64,000 nucleotides of DNA from Pseudomonas wadenswilerensis (GTDB taxonomy: Bacteria; Pseudomonadota; Gammaproteobacteria; Pseudomonadales; Pseudomonadaceae). The notes beneath the pieces were generated by a model that was not told the origin of the DNA, did not search any database, and worked only from the letters and a program-made list of their open reading frames with translations. Location of the stretch: NCBI RefSeq assembly GCF_900497695.1, contig NZ_UIDD01000001.1:248001-312000 (forward strand), read 5' to 3'. Both the position numbers and the translations under genes were made by a program. Each line of letters begins with the position of its first letter. The first letter of the stretch is position 1. Of this stretch, positions 54,217 to 63,355 are shown piece after piece.

Positions 54217-55451
54217 AGCGCGTCTACCTGCTGGCGGTGGTGGCCATTGCAGTGGCTGCTGCGCTCGGGATCGCGATCGCCAAGCACAGCGGCTATGTGC
54301 TGATCTCCTACGGCAGCTTTCGCTATCAGTCGGGCCTGTGGGCAGCCCTGGCGGCGCTGGCCGGGATTATCCTGGCGGTGCTGCTGGTGCGCTACCTGGT
54401 CGGCCTGGTGCTGACTTCAGGCGGGGTGGTCAACCCCTGGTCGCGGCGCAACCGCAGCCGTCGCACGCAACTGGCCATCGAGCAGGGCCAACTGGACCTC
54501 GCCGAGGGTCGCTGGGCCAGCGCTCAACGTCACCTGCATCGCGCTGCCGAAGCCGAGCGTCAACCGCTGCTGTACTACCTCGGCGCCGCGCGTGCCGCCA
54601 ATGAGCTGGGCCGCACCGAAGACAGTGACAACCTGTTGGAGCGTGCCCTGGAGCGTCAGCCCGAAGCCGAGCTGGCCATTGCCCTGAGCCACGCCCAGTT
54701 GCAGATGGACCGCGGCGACAGCGACGCGGCCCTGGTTACCCTGCAGGCCATGCAGGAGCGTCACCCGCACAACGTTCAGGTGTTGCGCCTGTTGCAGCGT
54801 CTGTATCGCGAGCGTGGCGACTGGTCAGCACTGATCCGCCTGCTGCCTGAGCTGCGCAAGGACAAAGTGCTGCCGGCGCCGGAGCTGGCTGAACTGGAGC
54901 GCCGTGCCTGGGGTGAGAACCTGAGCCTGGCGGCCAGCCGCGAAGGCGATGAACAGACCGCGCGGCAATCCCTTGAGCGCGCCTGGCAGCAGCTTACCGC
55001 TGCGCAGCGTCAGGAACCGCCGCTGGTGCTGGCCTATGCCGAGCAGCTACGCCAGCTGGGTGCTGAAAGCGAGGCCGAGCAGGTCTTGCGTACAGCCCTC
55101 AAGCGTCAGTACGAAAGCCATCTGGCCCGGCTGTACGGGTTGGTGCGCGGCGGCGACCTGGCTCGCCAGTTGCAAACGGCCGAAGGCTGGCTCAAGGAGC
55201 ATCCTGACGATCCAAGCCTGCTGCTCACCCTGGGCCGCCTGAGCCTGCAGAACCGCTTGTGGGGCAAGGCGCGGGATTACCTGGAAAGCAGTTTGCGTGT
55301 GCAGCGCAATCCCGAGGCCTGTGCCGAACTGGCACGCCTGCTTGCTGGCTTGGGTGATACCGAACGCAGTAACCAATTGTTCCAGGAAGGTCTGGGCATG
55401 CTTGATGAGCGTCTGCTGGCATTGCCACTGCCAGAGGTCGTGCGAGCTTGA
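54213..55451 (+). CDS. hemY: HemY, TPR-containing inner-membrane protein
   Basis: The 412-residue protein has two N-terminal TM helices (residues about 4-22 and 40-62), then tetratricopeptide-type helical repeats (for example AERQPLLYYLGAARAANELG and LERQPEAELAIALSHAQLQM). This is the proteobacterial HemY, unrelated to the protoporphyrinogen oxidase called HemY in Bacillus. It may act as a scaffold with HemX at the membrane. It is the last gene of the hemCDXY operon. Confidence 0.92.
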   Translation: MKRVYLLAVVAIAVAAALGIAIAKHSGYVLISYGSFRYQSGLWAALAALAGIILAVLLVRYLVGLVLTSGGVVNPWSRRNRSRRTQLAIEQGQLDLAEGRWASAQRHLHRAAEAERQPLLYYLGAARAANELGRTEDSDNLLERALERQPEAELAIALSHAQLQMDRGDSDAALVTLQAMQERHPHNVQVLRLLQRLYRERGDWSALIRLLPELRKDKVLPAPELAELERRAWGENLSLAASREGDEQTARQSLERAWQQLTAAQRQEPPLVLAYAEQLRQLGAESEAEQVLRTALKRQYESHLARLYGLVRGGDLARQLQTAEGWLKEHPDDPSLLLTLGRLSLQNRLWGKARDYLESSLRVQRNPEACAELARLLAGLGDTERSNQLFQEGLGMLDERLLALPLPEVVRA

Positions 55452-55667
55452 GTTACCCATGGGCGCGCCGAAAAACGCGGGCCCATGGGCTTGAGCCAAT
55501 TTCCTGCGTTAGCCGGTAAGTTTTCCTTCAAATACCTACGCATTTTTCTTGCTGAGTTCGGGATACTTCCCCAGTCGTTCAGGGACTTGTCCCGACTGTC
55601 TTGCCTTGATACAAGCCGCGCCTTTCCTCTACCGTTATCGCCTGTCTATTGCGCTCCTGGATTCGCC

Positions 55668-56189
55668 ATGTCGTTGGCCCGCTTGCGTTCACTATTCTTC
55701 CCGGCGTTGCTGGCATCGATACTGGTCCAGGCTGCCGCCTATTACCTGGAATTCGGCATGGGCCTGGTGCCATGCCCGCTGTGCTACAGCCAACGCCTGT
55801 TCCTGGGCGCGTTTGCCGTGGTCTGCCTCTGCGCGGTGGTGCATTCCCCGGGGCGTCTGGGTACCCGCATCTATGCCGCTCTGGCGCTGTTCTTTGCCGC
55901 AGGTGGCGCGCTGCTCGCCGCCCGGCACGTGTGGCTACAAGGCAATCCGGCGCTTTCAAGCACCGAGTGCGAACCGGCTTTTGACTACGTTATCGAAAGC
56001 ATGCCAACGCTCCAGGTCATCAAGGCAATGGTCATCGGCAGCCCCGATTGCGTGCCTATCAACTGGAGTTTCCTGGACCTGACCCTGCCTGAATGGAGCC
56101 TGTTGTCCTTTGTGTTGCTGGCAACCTTGCCGACCTTCCGCCTGCTCGGCCGCACCCGCCCCCTGTTCACCCGCGCAGTAAAAAACTGA
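55668..56189 (+). CDS. dsbB: Disulfide bond formation protein DsbB
   Basis: The 173-residue inner-membrane protein has four TM helices and the two redox cysteine pairs of DsbB: Cys36/Cys39 (VPCPLCYSQR) and Cys101/Cys128. It reoxidises DsbA and passes electrons to quinone. The ATG at 55668 gives the normal length and a normal first TM; the longer upstream frame covers the promoter. Pseudomonads have two DsbB proteins; this one sits between hemY and algQ, as DsbH does in P. aeruginosa. Confidence 0.93.
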   Translation: MSLARLRSLFFPALLASILVQAAAYYLEFGMGLVPCPLCYSQRLFLGAFAVVCLCAVVHSPGRLGTRIYAALALFFAAGGALLAARHVWLQGNPALSSTECEPAFDYVIESMPTLQVIKAMVIGSPDCVPINWSFLDLTLPEWSLLSFVLLATLPTFRLLGRTRPLFTRAVKN

Positions 56190-56415
56190 GGCGAAGTTTT
56201 TCACAGTGCAAGCGACCGGCGGCAAAGGATGGTCGGATTAAACACTTGTATGAACTTTGTCGCGTGCGTACCTTGAAGGCTAGGGCGCACGGGAATAATC
56301 TCCCTGCACGCATACCGAAAACACAGCTGCTCGATGCCGCTCTGCTGATTCCACCTTTGCTCTGCACATTTGCGGCGCGGGGGCAGGGGCATTACCCAGA
56401 AGGGAAGAGATCGCC

Positions 56416-56886
56416 ATGCTAGATAGTTGTCAGAATGCTCAGGAACGCTGGGGTGGGGTTCATAAGCTCATTGACCGCTGGTTGGACGAGCGTGCAGAGC
56501 TGGTGACGGCCTTCCGCGAGCTGCGTGATGCCAAGCCGGCGTTTGCCGACAAGGACAAGAACCGTGACTTCTGTGCGGTGCTGATCGATTACGTGTCAGC
56601 GTGGCATTTCGAAGTGAGCGAACAACTGGTCAGCGAAGCCAAGGCGTTTGGTGATACTCGCGGCCTCGAGCTGGCCAAGCAGATCAGCCCTCGCATCGAC
56701 GCCATCACCGAAATCGCTTCGGCTTTCAACGATCACTGCGACAAGGGCAACTGTAACGACCCTGAACGTTTCGCGGAAAAGCTGGGCAAGCTCGGCAGCC
56801 TGTTGCATGAGCGTTTCGAGCTCGAGGATTGCCTGATCGAAGTGCTGCATACTGCGCACAGTGAAGAAGGCGCGGTGCAGGCCTGA
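56416..56886 (+). CDS. algQ: Anti-sigma70 factor AlgQ/Rsd
   Basis: The 156-residue helical protein matches Rsd/Alg[21 protein letters not shown] at the start and the four-helix core with [20 protein letters not shown]. AlgQ binds region 4 of the housekeeping sigma factor and raises use of alternative sigma factors, affecting alginate and siderophore synthesis in P. aeruginosa. GAAGGGAAG precedes the ATG. It is a single gene between dsbB and a convergent FKBP gene. Confidence 0.94.
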   Translation: MLDSCQNAQERWGGVHKLIDRWLDERAELVTAFRELRDAKPAFADKDKNRDFCAVLIDYVSAWHFEVSEQLVSEAKAFGDTRGLELAKQISPRIDAITEIASAFNDHCDKGNCNDPERFAEKLGKLGSLLHERFELEDCLIEVLHTAHSEEGAVQA

Positions 56887-56901
56887 CGGTGCTGCCGACC
56901 C

Positions 56902-57567
56902 TCAGTCGGCAACCCCGAGCAGTTCGATCTCGAACACCAGCGGCGTATAGGGTGCAATCAGGTCACCCGCGCCATCGGCGCCGTAAGCCTGCGCCGAAGG
57001 GATCACCAGCCGCCATTTCGCCCCGGTCGCCATCTGCGGCAATGTCACCTGCCAGCCCTCGATAACACTGTCCAGATTGAACCACTGTGCCTGCTGGTTC
57101 TGATCGAACACGGTCCCGTCCGGCAACTTGCCAACATAGCGAACCTGGACTTTGCCTCCCGCTTTGGGTTTGCTGCCAGTGCCGGCCTGCAATTCGCTCA
57201 CGAGTATGCCTTCAGCCAGTTCACGCACTCCGGGCCTGGCCCGTTCAGTGGCCATGAAACGTTTCTCTGCGCTCAGCAATTGTTCGGTCTGGGCTTGAAC
57301 TGCAGCCTCGTTGGCCTGGGCATCATGTTCACTGAGTATTGCCGTCATGCGCTCTTTGCTCAGCGCCAGCGGCTTGTTCTGATAAGCCTGGCGCAACCCT
57401 TCGATCAAGGCATCGAGTTGCAGGCCGGGAACTTCGGTACGCAGGCGTTCACCCAGGCTGGCGCCCAGGCTGTAGGCCAGGTCATGGTCACTTGTCGAAG
57501 TAGTTTCAGGCGCTGCAATTAACGATGTCGGCAATAGCAACAGGGTAAGGATTAGATAGCGCGGCAC
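56902..57567 (-). CDS. FKBP-type peptidyl-prolyl isomerase, periplasmic (FklB/Mip-like)
   Basis: The 221-residue protein has a signal peptide (residues 1-18, ending SLIAA), an N-terminal dimerisation helix region (FKBP_N) and a C-terminal FKBP domain (VQVRYVGKLPDGTVFDQN, FNLDSVIEGWQVTLPQM, PYTPLVFEIELL). It assists folding of periplasmic proteins. GTG start at 57567 follows AGGAGCG. Some FKBP active-site aromatics are altered (FNLDSVI in place of F-x-L-G-x-V-I), so activity may be low. It is convergent with algQ and divergent from algP. Confidence 0.9.
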   Translation of the reverse strand: MPRYLILTLLLLPTSLIAAPETTSTSDHDLAYSLGASLGERLRTEVPGLQLDALIEGLRQAYQNKPLALSKERMTAILSEHDAQANEAAVQAQTEQLLSAEKRFMATERARPGVRELAEGILVSELQAGTGSKPKAGGKVQVRYVGKLPDGTVFDQNQQAQWFNLDSVIEGWQVTLPQMATGAKWRLVIPSAQAYGADGAGDLIAPYTPLVFEIELLGVAD

Positions 57568-57793
57568 AGGCTCGCTCCTGCTTCAGAGGAAACAAAGTAT
57601 GCCAGCCTTCGCTCGTCACTTCGTGTAAATATCAGCAACACTTTGTGCAGCATCTACACTTGTTTCCAGCTGCAGCGATAACAACTTTGCCCAGGCATGC
57701 AACGCGGCGCATTTAATACTGTCAACATGCCCTAGCGGCGGTAGCAGCAGAAGCATAGTATGAGCCGCAATCTCGTCAGCCAGGAGGTAAACC

Positions 57794-58828
57794 ATGTCGG
57801 CCAATAAGAAGCCAGTAAGTACGCCGTTGCACCTGCTCCAGCAACTCTCGGGCAGCCTGCTCGATCATTTGGAAAATGCCTGCTCGCAAGCGCTGGCTGA
57901 TGCTGAAAAACTGCTCGCCAAGTTGGAAAAACAACGGGGTAAGGCACAGGAAAAACTGCACAAGTCCCGTCTTAAACTGCAGGACGCTGCCAAGGCTGGC
58001 AAAGCCAAGGCACAGGGCAAGGCCAAGGACGCTGTGGCCGAACTGGAAAAGTTGCTCGACAATTTGAAGGACCGTCAATCGCAAACGCGCACCTACATCC
58101 TGCAACTCAAGCGTGACGCTCAGGAAAGCCTGAAACTGGCCCAGGGTGTTGGCAAGGTCAAGGAAGCCGCCGCCAAGGCGTTGACCCTGCGTTCGGCCAA
58201 ACCTGCTGCAGTGGCTGCTGCCAAGCCAGCCGCCAAACCTGCTGCCAAGGCACCGGCCAAAGCCGCGAGCAAACCTGCTGCCAAGCCTGCGGCAAAACCG
58301 GCCGTTAAAGCCGCCGCCAAACTAGCAGCCAAGCCTGCTGCTAAAGCACCCGCGCGCACTGCTGCAGCCAAGCCTGCTGCTGCCAAACCGGCCGCCAAGC
58401 CTGCTGCCAAAGCCCCTGCCAAGCCTGCGGCGAAAACTGCAGCGGCAAAACCGGCAGCCAAGCCGGCAGCTAAACCCGTTGCGGCAAAACCTGCCGCTAA
58501 ACCAGCAGCGGCAAAACCAGCAGCCAAGCCAGCCGCAAAAGCTCCGGCCCGTACCGCTGCAGCCAAACCGGCCGCGGCAAAAGCCCCGGCTAAGCCCGCT
58601 GCCAAACCTGCCGCGGCAAAGCCCGCCGCCAAGCCAGCCGCTAAGCCTGCTGCCGTAAAAGCACCCGCCAAGCCTGCTGCAAAGCCCGCTGCAGCCAAAC
58701 CAGCAGCCAAGCCGGCTACTCCAGCAGCACCGGCAGCAGCCGCTGCTCCTGCACCGGCAGCCGCTGCGTCGTCTGCACCAGCAGCTTCGGTAACACCGGC
58801 CACTCAGACCCCGTCTTCGGCGTCCTGA
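57794..58828 (+). CDS. algP: Histone H1-like protein AlgP
   Basis: The 344-residue protein has an ordered N-terminal coiled-coil domain (residues 1-130, LLQQLSGSLLDHLENACSQA) and a long C-terminal tail of about 190 residues made of AKPAAKPA repeats with variants (AKAPARTAA). The tail is lysine-rich and resembles histone H1, binding DNA non-specifically. AlgP was found to stimulate algD in P. aeruginosa. The AGGAGGTAA ribosome site is strong. The repeat tail is prone to length changes by slippage. Its last 25 bases overlap a convergent gene. Confidence 0.93.
   Translation: MSANKKPVSTPLHLLQQLSGSLLDHLENACSQALADAEKLLAKLEKQRGKAQEKLHKSRLKLQDAAKAGKAKAQGKAKDAVAELEKLLDNLKDRQSQTRTYILQLKRDAQESLKLAQGVGKVKEAAAKALTLRSAKPAAVAAAKPAAKPAAKAPAKAASKPAAKPAAKPAVKAAAKLAAKPAAKAPARTAAAKPAAAKPAAKPAAKAPAKPAAKTAAAKPAAKPAAKPVAAKPAAKPAAAKPAAKPAAKAPARTAAAKPAAAKAPAKPAAKPAAAKPAAKPAAKPAAVKAPAKPAAKPAAAKPAAKPATPAAPAAAAAPAPAAAASSAPAASVTPATQTPSSAS
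58198..58712. repeat. AAKPA-coding imperfect repeats within algP
   Basis: About 30 imperfect 12-18-base units of the type gcCAAgCCtGCt encode AKPA/AKAPA steps. Codons for Lys (AAG/AAA), Pro and Ala vary between units, which shows selection at protein level rather than recent DNA duplication. Confidence 0.85.
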
Positions 58829-59286
58829 GTCGTCAGCATCACGGCGCGCAGCCTGTGCAGCGCGTCGTGATGCGCACCGGCGACTTCGGGGGCCAGCCAG
58901 CTTATCCAGTCCAGTGCGGTTTCGGGCGTTGCTGCCCAGTCCTTGCAGGCCGTCTCAAGGCGCTCCAGCAGGATGCGTTCTGCCGCTAACTCCAGACCTT
59001 TTACCTGCTCGCGCAATCCCGTCAATTGCGGATCCCTGGCTGCCTCGTCTCGCCAGGACTGACGCAGGGCGCGCAGTGGTTTCACCACTTCGGTTTGCCA
59101 GGTCTCGGCCAGCTCCGTGAGCTGTCGCACCCGTTGTTCGTTCGCTGCTACGCCACGCGCACTAAGCCAGATGCCGCACAGCAGCAGGCAGACGTCGCCA
59201 CCCAGGTCCTGCCATTGCAGGCAGGCGGCTTCCACGCCTGGTCGGGCGTAAAGCTTCAGGGCAAAATTCCACAGGTCGGTGTGCAT
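58804..59286 (-). CDS. TIGR02444 family protein
   Basis: The 160-residue protein begins MHTDLWNFALKLYARPGVEAACLQWQD (in two blocks) and is the conserved hypothetical family I recall as TIGR02444, present beside ABC-F (yheS) genes in pseudomonads and other gamma-proteobacteria. It is helical with no catalytic motif visible. It diverges from the ABC-F gene and overlaps the end of algP by 25 bases. Function unknown. Confidence 0.85.
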   Translation of the reverse strand: MHTDLWNFALKLYARPGVEAACLQWQDLGGDVCLLLCGIWLSARGVAANEQRVRQLTELAETWQTEVVKPLRALRQSWRDEAARDPQLTGLREQVKGLELAAERILLERLETACKDWAATPETALDWISWLAPEVAGAHHDALHRLRAVMLTTQDAEDGV

Positions 59287-59336
59287 TGTCCCACTCGCGC
59301 CAGTTGCCGACGAAGCTGGTAGACTCCGCGGCCATT

Positions 59337-61247
59337 ATGATCAGACTATCGAACCTCACTTTACAGCGTGGTCCACAGCGCCTGCTAGAAGGCGCCGAGA
59401 TGACCCTGCACGCCGGTCATAAAGCCGGCCTGATCGGTGCCAACGGCGCCGGTAAATCCAGCCTGTTCGCCTTGCTGCGCGGCGAGTTGACGCCCGACTC
59501 CGGTGACTGTCAGCTGCCTGCGGACTGGCGCATCGCGCACATGCGCCAGGAGGTCGATACCCTCGACCGCCTGGCGGTCGACTATGTACTCGACGGCGAT
59601 GCCCGCCTGCGCAAGGTCCAGGCCGACCTGGCTGCGGCCGAAGCCGCCCACGACGGCACTGCGCTGGCACGCCTGCACATCGAACTCGACAGCGCCGACG
59701 GTTATACCGCCGACGCCCGGGCGCGCAAGTTGCTGGCGGGTCTTGGCTTTACCAACGAGCAGATGGACCGCCGGGTCGGCGACTTCTCCGGTGGCTGGCG
59801 GATGCGCCTGAACCTGGCCCAGGCACTGATGTGCCCGTCCGACCTGTTGCTGCTCGATGAACCGACCAACCACCTGGATCTCGATGCCATCCTCTGGCTG
59901 GAAGACTGGCTCAAGGGCTACCCCGGCACGCTGCTGCTGATTTCCCACGACCGAGACTTCCTCGATGCCGTGGTCGATCATGTCGCCCATGTCGAGCAGT
60001 GCAAACTGACCCTCTACCGTGGCGGCTACACCGCGTTCGAGCGCACCCGTGCCGAGCGTCTGGCGCAGCAGCAACAGGCCTACGAGAAGCAACAGGCCCA
60101 GCGCGCGCACATGGAAAAGTACATCGCCCGGTTCAAGGCCCAGGCTACCAAGGCCCGTCAGGCGCAGAGCCGGATCAAGGCCCTGGAGCGCATGGAAGAG
60201 CTGTCGGCGGCCCATGTCGATTCGCCGTTCGACTTCGTCTTCCGCGAGTCGGAGAAAATCTCCAGCCCGTTGCTCGATCTGTCCGAAGGCCGTCTGGGCT
60301 ATGGCGACAAGACCATCCTCGAGAAGGTCAAGCTGCAGCTCACGCCGGGTGCGCGGATCGGCCTGCTGGGCCCGAACGGCGCTGGTAAGTCGACCCTGAT
60401 CAAGAACCTCGCCGGTGAGCTGGAGCCCCTGAGCGGGCGCCTGGTGCGTGGCGAGAACCTCTCGGTTGGCTACTTCGCCCAGCATCAGCTCGACTCGCTG
60501 GACAACAAGGCCAGCCCGCTGCTGCACCTGCAACGCCTGGCGCCGACCGAGCGCGAGCAAACGCTGCGCGATTTCCTCGGTGGCTTCGACTTCCGTGGCG
60601 GGCGCATTGACGAGCCGGTGCTGAACTTCTCCGGCGGCGAAAAAGCCCGCCTGGCTCTGGCCCTGATTGCCTGGGAGCGGCCGAACCTGTTGCTGCTCGA
60701 TGAACCGACCAACCACCTGGACCTCGAAATGCGCCTGGCGCTGACCATGGCCCTGCAAGAGTTCAGTGGCGCGGTGCTGGTGGTCTCCCACGACCGTCAC
60801 CTGCTCAAGAGCACCACCGATGACTTCCTGCTGGTAGCCGACGGCAAGGTCGAGGCTTTCGATGGCGATCTGGACGACTACAGCCGCTGGCTGGTCGAGT
60901 ACCGTCAACGCAATGCTCCGGTGAGCAGCGCGCCGGTCAATGCCGACAAGACCGACAAGAAGGCTCAGCGCCAGGCCGCAGCGGCCCTGCGTCAGCAGCT
61001 GGCACCGCACAAGCGTGAAGCCGACAAGCTGGAGCGCGAGTTGGGCAGCGTGCATGAGCAACTCGCCAAGGTCGACGCCGGCCTCGGCGACAGCGCGCTC
61101 TACGAGGCGGCGCGCAAGGACGAGCTGCGTGACCTGCTGGCTCAACAAGCCAGGCTCAAGGTCCGTGAAGGGGAGCTGGAAGAAGCCTGGATGGCTGCCC
61201 TGGAGACGCTTGAGAGCATGCAGGCGGAGCTGGAGGCGTTGTCCTGA
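59337..61247 (+). CDS. yheS: ABC-F ATPase, YheS-like
   Basis: The 636-residue soluble protein has two ABC modules: Walker A GANGAGKSS and GPNGAGKST, signatures FSGGWRMR and FSGGEKAR, and Walker B LLLLDEPTNHLDLD twice. There is no membrane domain. The linker between modules and a C-terminal coiled coil fit the YheS group of ABC-F translation factors, which act at the ribosomal E site. ATG at 59337 matches the family start MIRLSNLTLQRG. It is coupled to the next gene by a TGATG overlap. Confidence 0.93.
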   Translation: MIRLSNLTLQRGPQRLLEGAEMTLHAGHKAGLIGANGAGKSSLFALLRGELTPDSGDCQLPADWRIAHMRQEVDTLDRLAVDYVLDGDARLRKVQADLAAAEAAHDGTALARLHIELDSADGYTADARARKLLAGLGFTNEQMDRRVGDFSGGWRMRLNLAQALMCPSDLLLLDEPTNHLDLDAILWLEDWLKGYPGTLLLISHDRDFLDAVVDHVAHVEQCKLTLYRGGYTAFERTRAERLAQQQQAYEKQQAQRAHMEKYIARFKAQATKARQAQSRIKALERMEELSAAHVDSPFDFVFRESEKISSPLLDLSEGRLGYGDKTILEKVKLQLTPGARIGLLGPNGAGKSTLIKNLAGELEPLSGRLVRGENLSVGYFAQHQLDSLDNKASPLLHLQRLAPTEREQTLRDFLGGFDFRGGRIDEPVLNFSGGEKARLALALIAWERPNLLLLDEPTNHLDLEMRLALTMALQEFSGAVLVVSHDRHLLKSTTDDFLLVADGKVEAFDGDLDDYSRWLVEYRQRNAPVSSAPVNADKTDKKAQRQAAAALRQQLAPHKREADKLERELGSVHEQLAKVDAGLGDSALYEAARKDELRDLLAQQARLKVREGELEEAWMAALETLESMQAELEALS

Positions 61248-61834
61248 TGGAATCCTTGCAATGGCCATTGCCGGTGGAATGGATCGCACCGTTCTGGCTG
61301 GGTTTGCAGATCCTGCTGATCCTTTCGGCGGCGTTCATCCTGCAGCGTGTGGTTGCGCGTTGCCTCAAGCGCCTGGGCGAGCGCTATCCGTTGCCGCCCG
61401 AGCTGCTGATGCCGCTGCGCGGTGGCCTGCGCTGGCTGATCATGGGCAGTGCGCTGATCTTCGTCCTCGAACGCCTGGGGGTTTCCGCCACGGTGCTGTG
61501 GACCGCCTTGTCCGGTTTCGTTGCGGTGGCGGCAGTGGCGTTCTTCGCCATGTGGAGCGTGCTGTCGAACCTGCTCTGCGCGGTGCTGATCTTTACCGTC
61601 GGGCCATTTCGCATCGGTGATGTGGTCGAGCTGGTCGAAACCATCGACAAGCCCGGCGTCAAAGGCCGGGTGGTCGCGATCAACCTGTTGTTCACCACCT
61701 TGATCGAACTGCCGGAGGCTGGCGGTGCGCTGGTGCAGGTGCCCAACAGCCAGTTCTTCCAGAAATCGGTACGGCGCTGGCGCGGTGCCGAAGTACTGCC
61801 GCTGGTGAGCGAAAGCAAAACTTCGGACAATTGA
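61247..61834 (+). CDS. Small MscS-family channel-like protein
   Basis: The 195-residue protein has three TM helices and an MscS pore and beta domain (LWTALSGFVAVAAVAFFAMW, GPFRIGDVVELVE), but lacks most of the C-terminal cage, so it is shorter than MscS (about 286 residues). It may gate small solutes or act as a subunit. It is translationally coupled to the ABC-F gene, an arrangement seen in other pseudomonads. Confidence 0.88.
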   Translation: MESLQWPLPVEWIAPFWLGLQILLILSAAFILQRVVARCLKRLGERYPLPPELLMPLRGGLRWLIMGSALIFVLERLGVSATVLWTALSGFVAVAAVAFFAMWSVLSNLLCAVLIFTVGPFRIGDVVELVETIDKPGVKGRVVAINLLFTTLIELPEAGGALVQVPNSQFFQKSVRRWRGAEVLPLVSESKTSDN

Positions 61835-61917
61835 TCGGTCGCAGAAAAAAATCGTGGTGATTTTTTCGCCAGGGCACTAGCTTAGAGGTTTGTAACAAGT
61901 TAGTGCCGAGGTGCGCG

Positions 61918-62550
61918 ATGTTATTGGAAACGTGGTTGGCATTTTTTGCCGCTTGCTGGGTAATCAGTCTGTCGCCGGGGGCCGGGGCCATTGCCTCGAT
62001 GTCCTGTGGCCTGCAATACGGCTTCTGGCGCGGCTACTGGAACGCGCTAGGCCTGCAGCTGGGCCTGGTGCTGCAGATTGCAATCATTGCCGCCGGCGTC
62101 GGTGCCATCCTCGCGACATCAGCCACTGCGTTCCAGGTCATCAAATGGTTCGGTGTTGCCTACCTGGTGTATCTGGCGGTCAAGCAGTGGCGCGCGCTGC
62201 CGGCTGACATCAGTGACAATTCCGCCGTACGCCCCATCGGCAAGCCGCTGAGCCTGGTGTTCCGTGGCTTTCTGGTCAACGTCAGCAATCCCAAGGCGCT
62301 GATCTTCATGCTCGCGGTGCTGCCGCAGTTCATCAACCCGCATGCGGCCCTGCTGCCGCAGTACCTGATCATCATCGCGACCATGGTCACGGTCGACCTG
62401 ATGGTCATGGCGGGTTATACCGGGCTTGCAGCCAAGGTGTTGCGCCTGCTGCGCACGCCCCGGCAGCAGCGGCGGATGAACCGTACCTTTGCCGGGTTGT
62501 TCCTGGGCGCGGCGACGTTGCTGGCGAGTATCCGTCGGGCGCCGGTTTAG
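61918..62550 (+). CDS. LysE/RhtB-family amino acid exporter
   Basis: The 210-residue inner-membrane protein has about six TM helices and the LysE-family SLSPGAGAIASMSCGLQYG motif and the GFLVNVSNPKALIFM segment with the conserved N-x-x-NPK. It exports amino acids or related metabolites; the substrate cannot be told. ATG at 61918 follows GAGG. It is followed by a terminator. Confidence 0.9.
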   Translation: MLLETWLAFFAACWVISLSPGAGAIASMSCGLQYGFWRGYWNALGLQLGLVLQIAIIAAGVGAILATSATAFQVIKWFGVAYLVYLAVKQWRALPADISDNSAVRPIGKPLSLVFRGFLVNVSNPKALIFMLAVLPQFINPHAALLPQYLIIIATMVTVDLMVMAGYTGLAAKVLRLLRTPRQQRRMNRTFAGLFLGAATLLASIRRAPV

Positions 62551-62576
62551 GAGCCCGCGATAAACTCACCGCACAC

Positions 62577-62605
62577 AAAAAAGGCGACCCGAAGGTCGCC
62601 TTTTT
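62577..62605 (+). terminator. Bidirectional terminator after the LysE gene
   Basis: AAGGCGACC (62581-62589), CGAA, GGTCGCCTT (62594-62602), with A6 upstream and T5 downstream. It can serve the LysE gene and the convergent CsgG-like gene. Confidence 0.92.
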
Positions 62606-62611
62606 GCTTTC

Positions 62612-63352
62612 TCAGCGCAAAATCTGCGCCGGCTCATCAGGCGGCAAGTTGTTGCGCGCCGGTGCACGTTCGTGCCCCGGTACGCTACCGCCCAGTTGCT
62701 CGGCCATCTGCCGCGCAACGTCCATTCCCAACTCCTTCGAGACCTCACGCACCACCCGCGGGCGGTTCAGGGTTACCCGCACATCCTGGCTGTTGACCAG
62801 CTTGGTGTCCTGGCCTTCGCCCATGGCGGTGAACGCCGAGGTGATCTCGTAGGTCTTGGTGTTGATCAGGCTGAAGTCGGCCACCAGGCTCAGGCCAAGG
62901 ATGGCCGAATAGCTGTTGGTGTTGTCCAGGGAGGTGATATCGCGCTGGAAATCGATATCCGACAAGGTGCCGAACAGCACGTAGTCGGCGCCCTTGAAGT
63001 TGCCGTTCTTGATGCGCCGGATCACGTCATACACGTCGCCTTTGGCATCGGCGGTGTAGGGCGTGCCCTGAACCAGCTGAAACATCCCGGACTTGAGAAT
63101 CTCGCCCTTGATGTCACCGGTGAACTTGCGCAGTTCGGTCTGCTCGATGTAGCTGTCGCGGCTCTCGTACTCGCTGTAGCTCGACGAGCCACTGGCGTGG
63201 TACATGCTTGCCTGGCCGCTGCTCTGCGCCGAGACCGTGTGGATGTACTGCTCCACACGCTCCTGGTACGCGAGGTCGGTGACCGCGACCTTGGGGGCCG
63301 CTTGCACGCTGAACGCGCAAGCCAGGCCCAGAACGCCCATCCATGCACGCAT
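62612..63352 (-). CDS. Periplasmic CsgG/LpoB-like protein of unknown role
   Basis: The 246-residue protein has a cleavable signal peptide (residues 1-18, ending VQAAP) but no lipobox. The mature part has a CsgG/LpoB-like alternating alpha/beta pattern: VAVTDLAYQERVEQYIHTV, ILKSGMFQLV, GADYVLFGTLSDIDF. A serine/tyrosine-rich insertion (residues 45-70) is unusual. It follows the LpoB-like lipoprotein gene by 3 bases and is probably cotranscribed and partnered with it. A role in envelope assembly is inferred. Confidence 0.75.
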   Translation of the reverse strand: MRAWMGVLGLACAFSVQAAPKVAVTDLAYQERVEQYIHTVSAQSSGQASMYHASGSSSYSEYESRDSYIEQTELRKFTGDIKGEILKSGMFQLVQGTPYTADAKGDVYDVIRRIKNGNFKGADYVLFGTLSDIDFQRDITSLDNTNSYSAILGLSLVADFSLINTKTYEITSAFTAMGEGQDTKLVNSQDVRVTLNRPRVVREVSKELGMDVARQMAEQLGGSVPGHERAPARNNLPPDEPAQILR

Positions 63353-63355
63353 TGC

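Noticed and set aside
58198..58712. Possible CRISPR or DNA tandem array
   Set aside because: The units encode an in-frame Ala-Lys-Pro tail, spacers are absent and units vary at codon level.
58120..58803. Alanine/glycine-rich minus-strand frame opposite the algP repeats
   Set aside because: It is the antisense reading of the repetitive AKPA codons and has no independent start signal.
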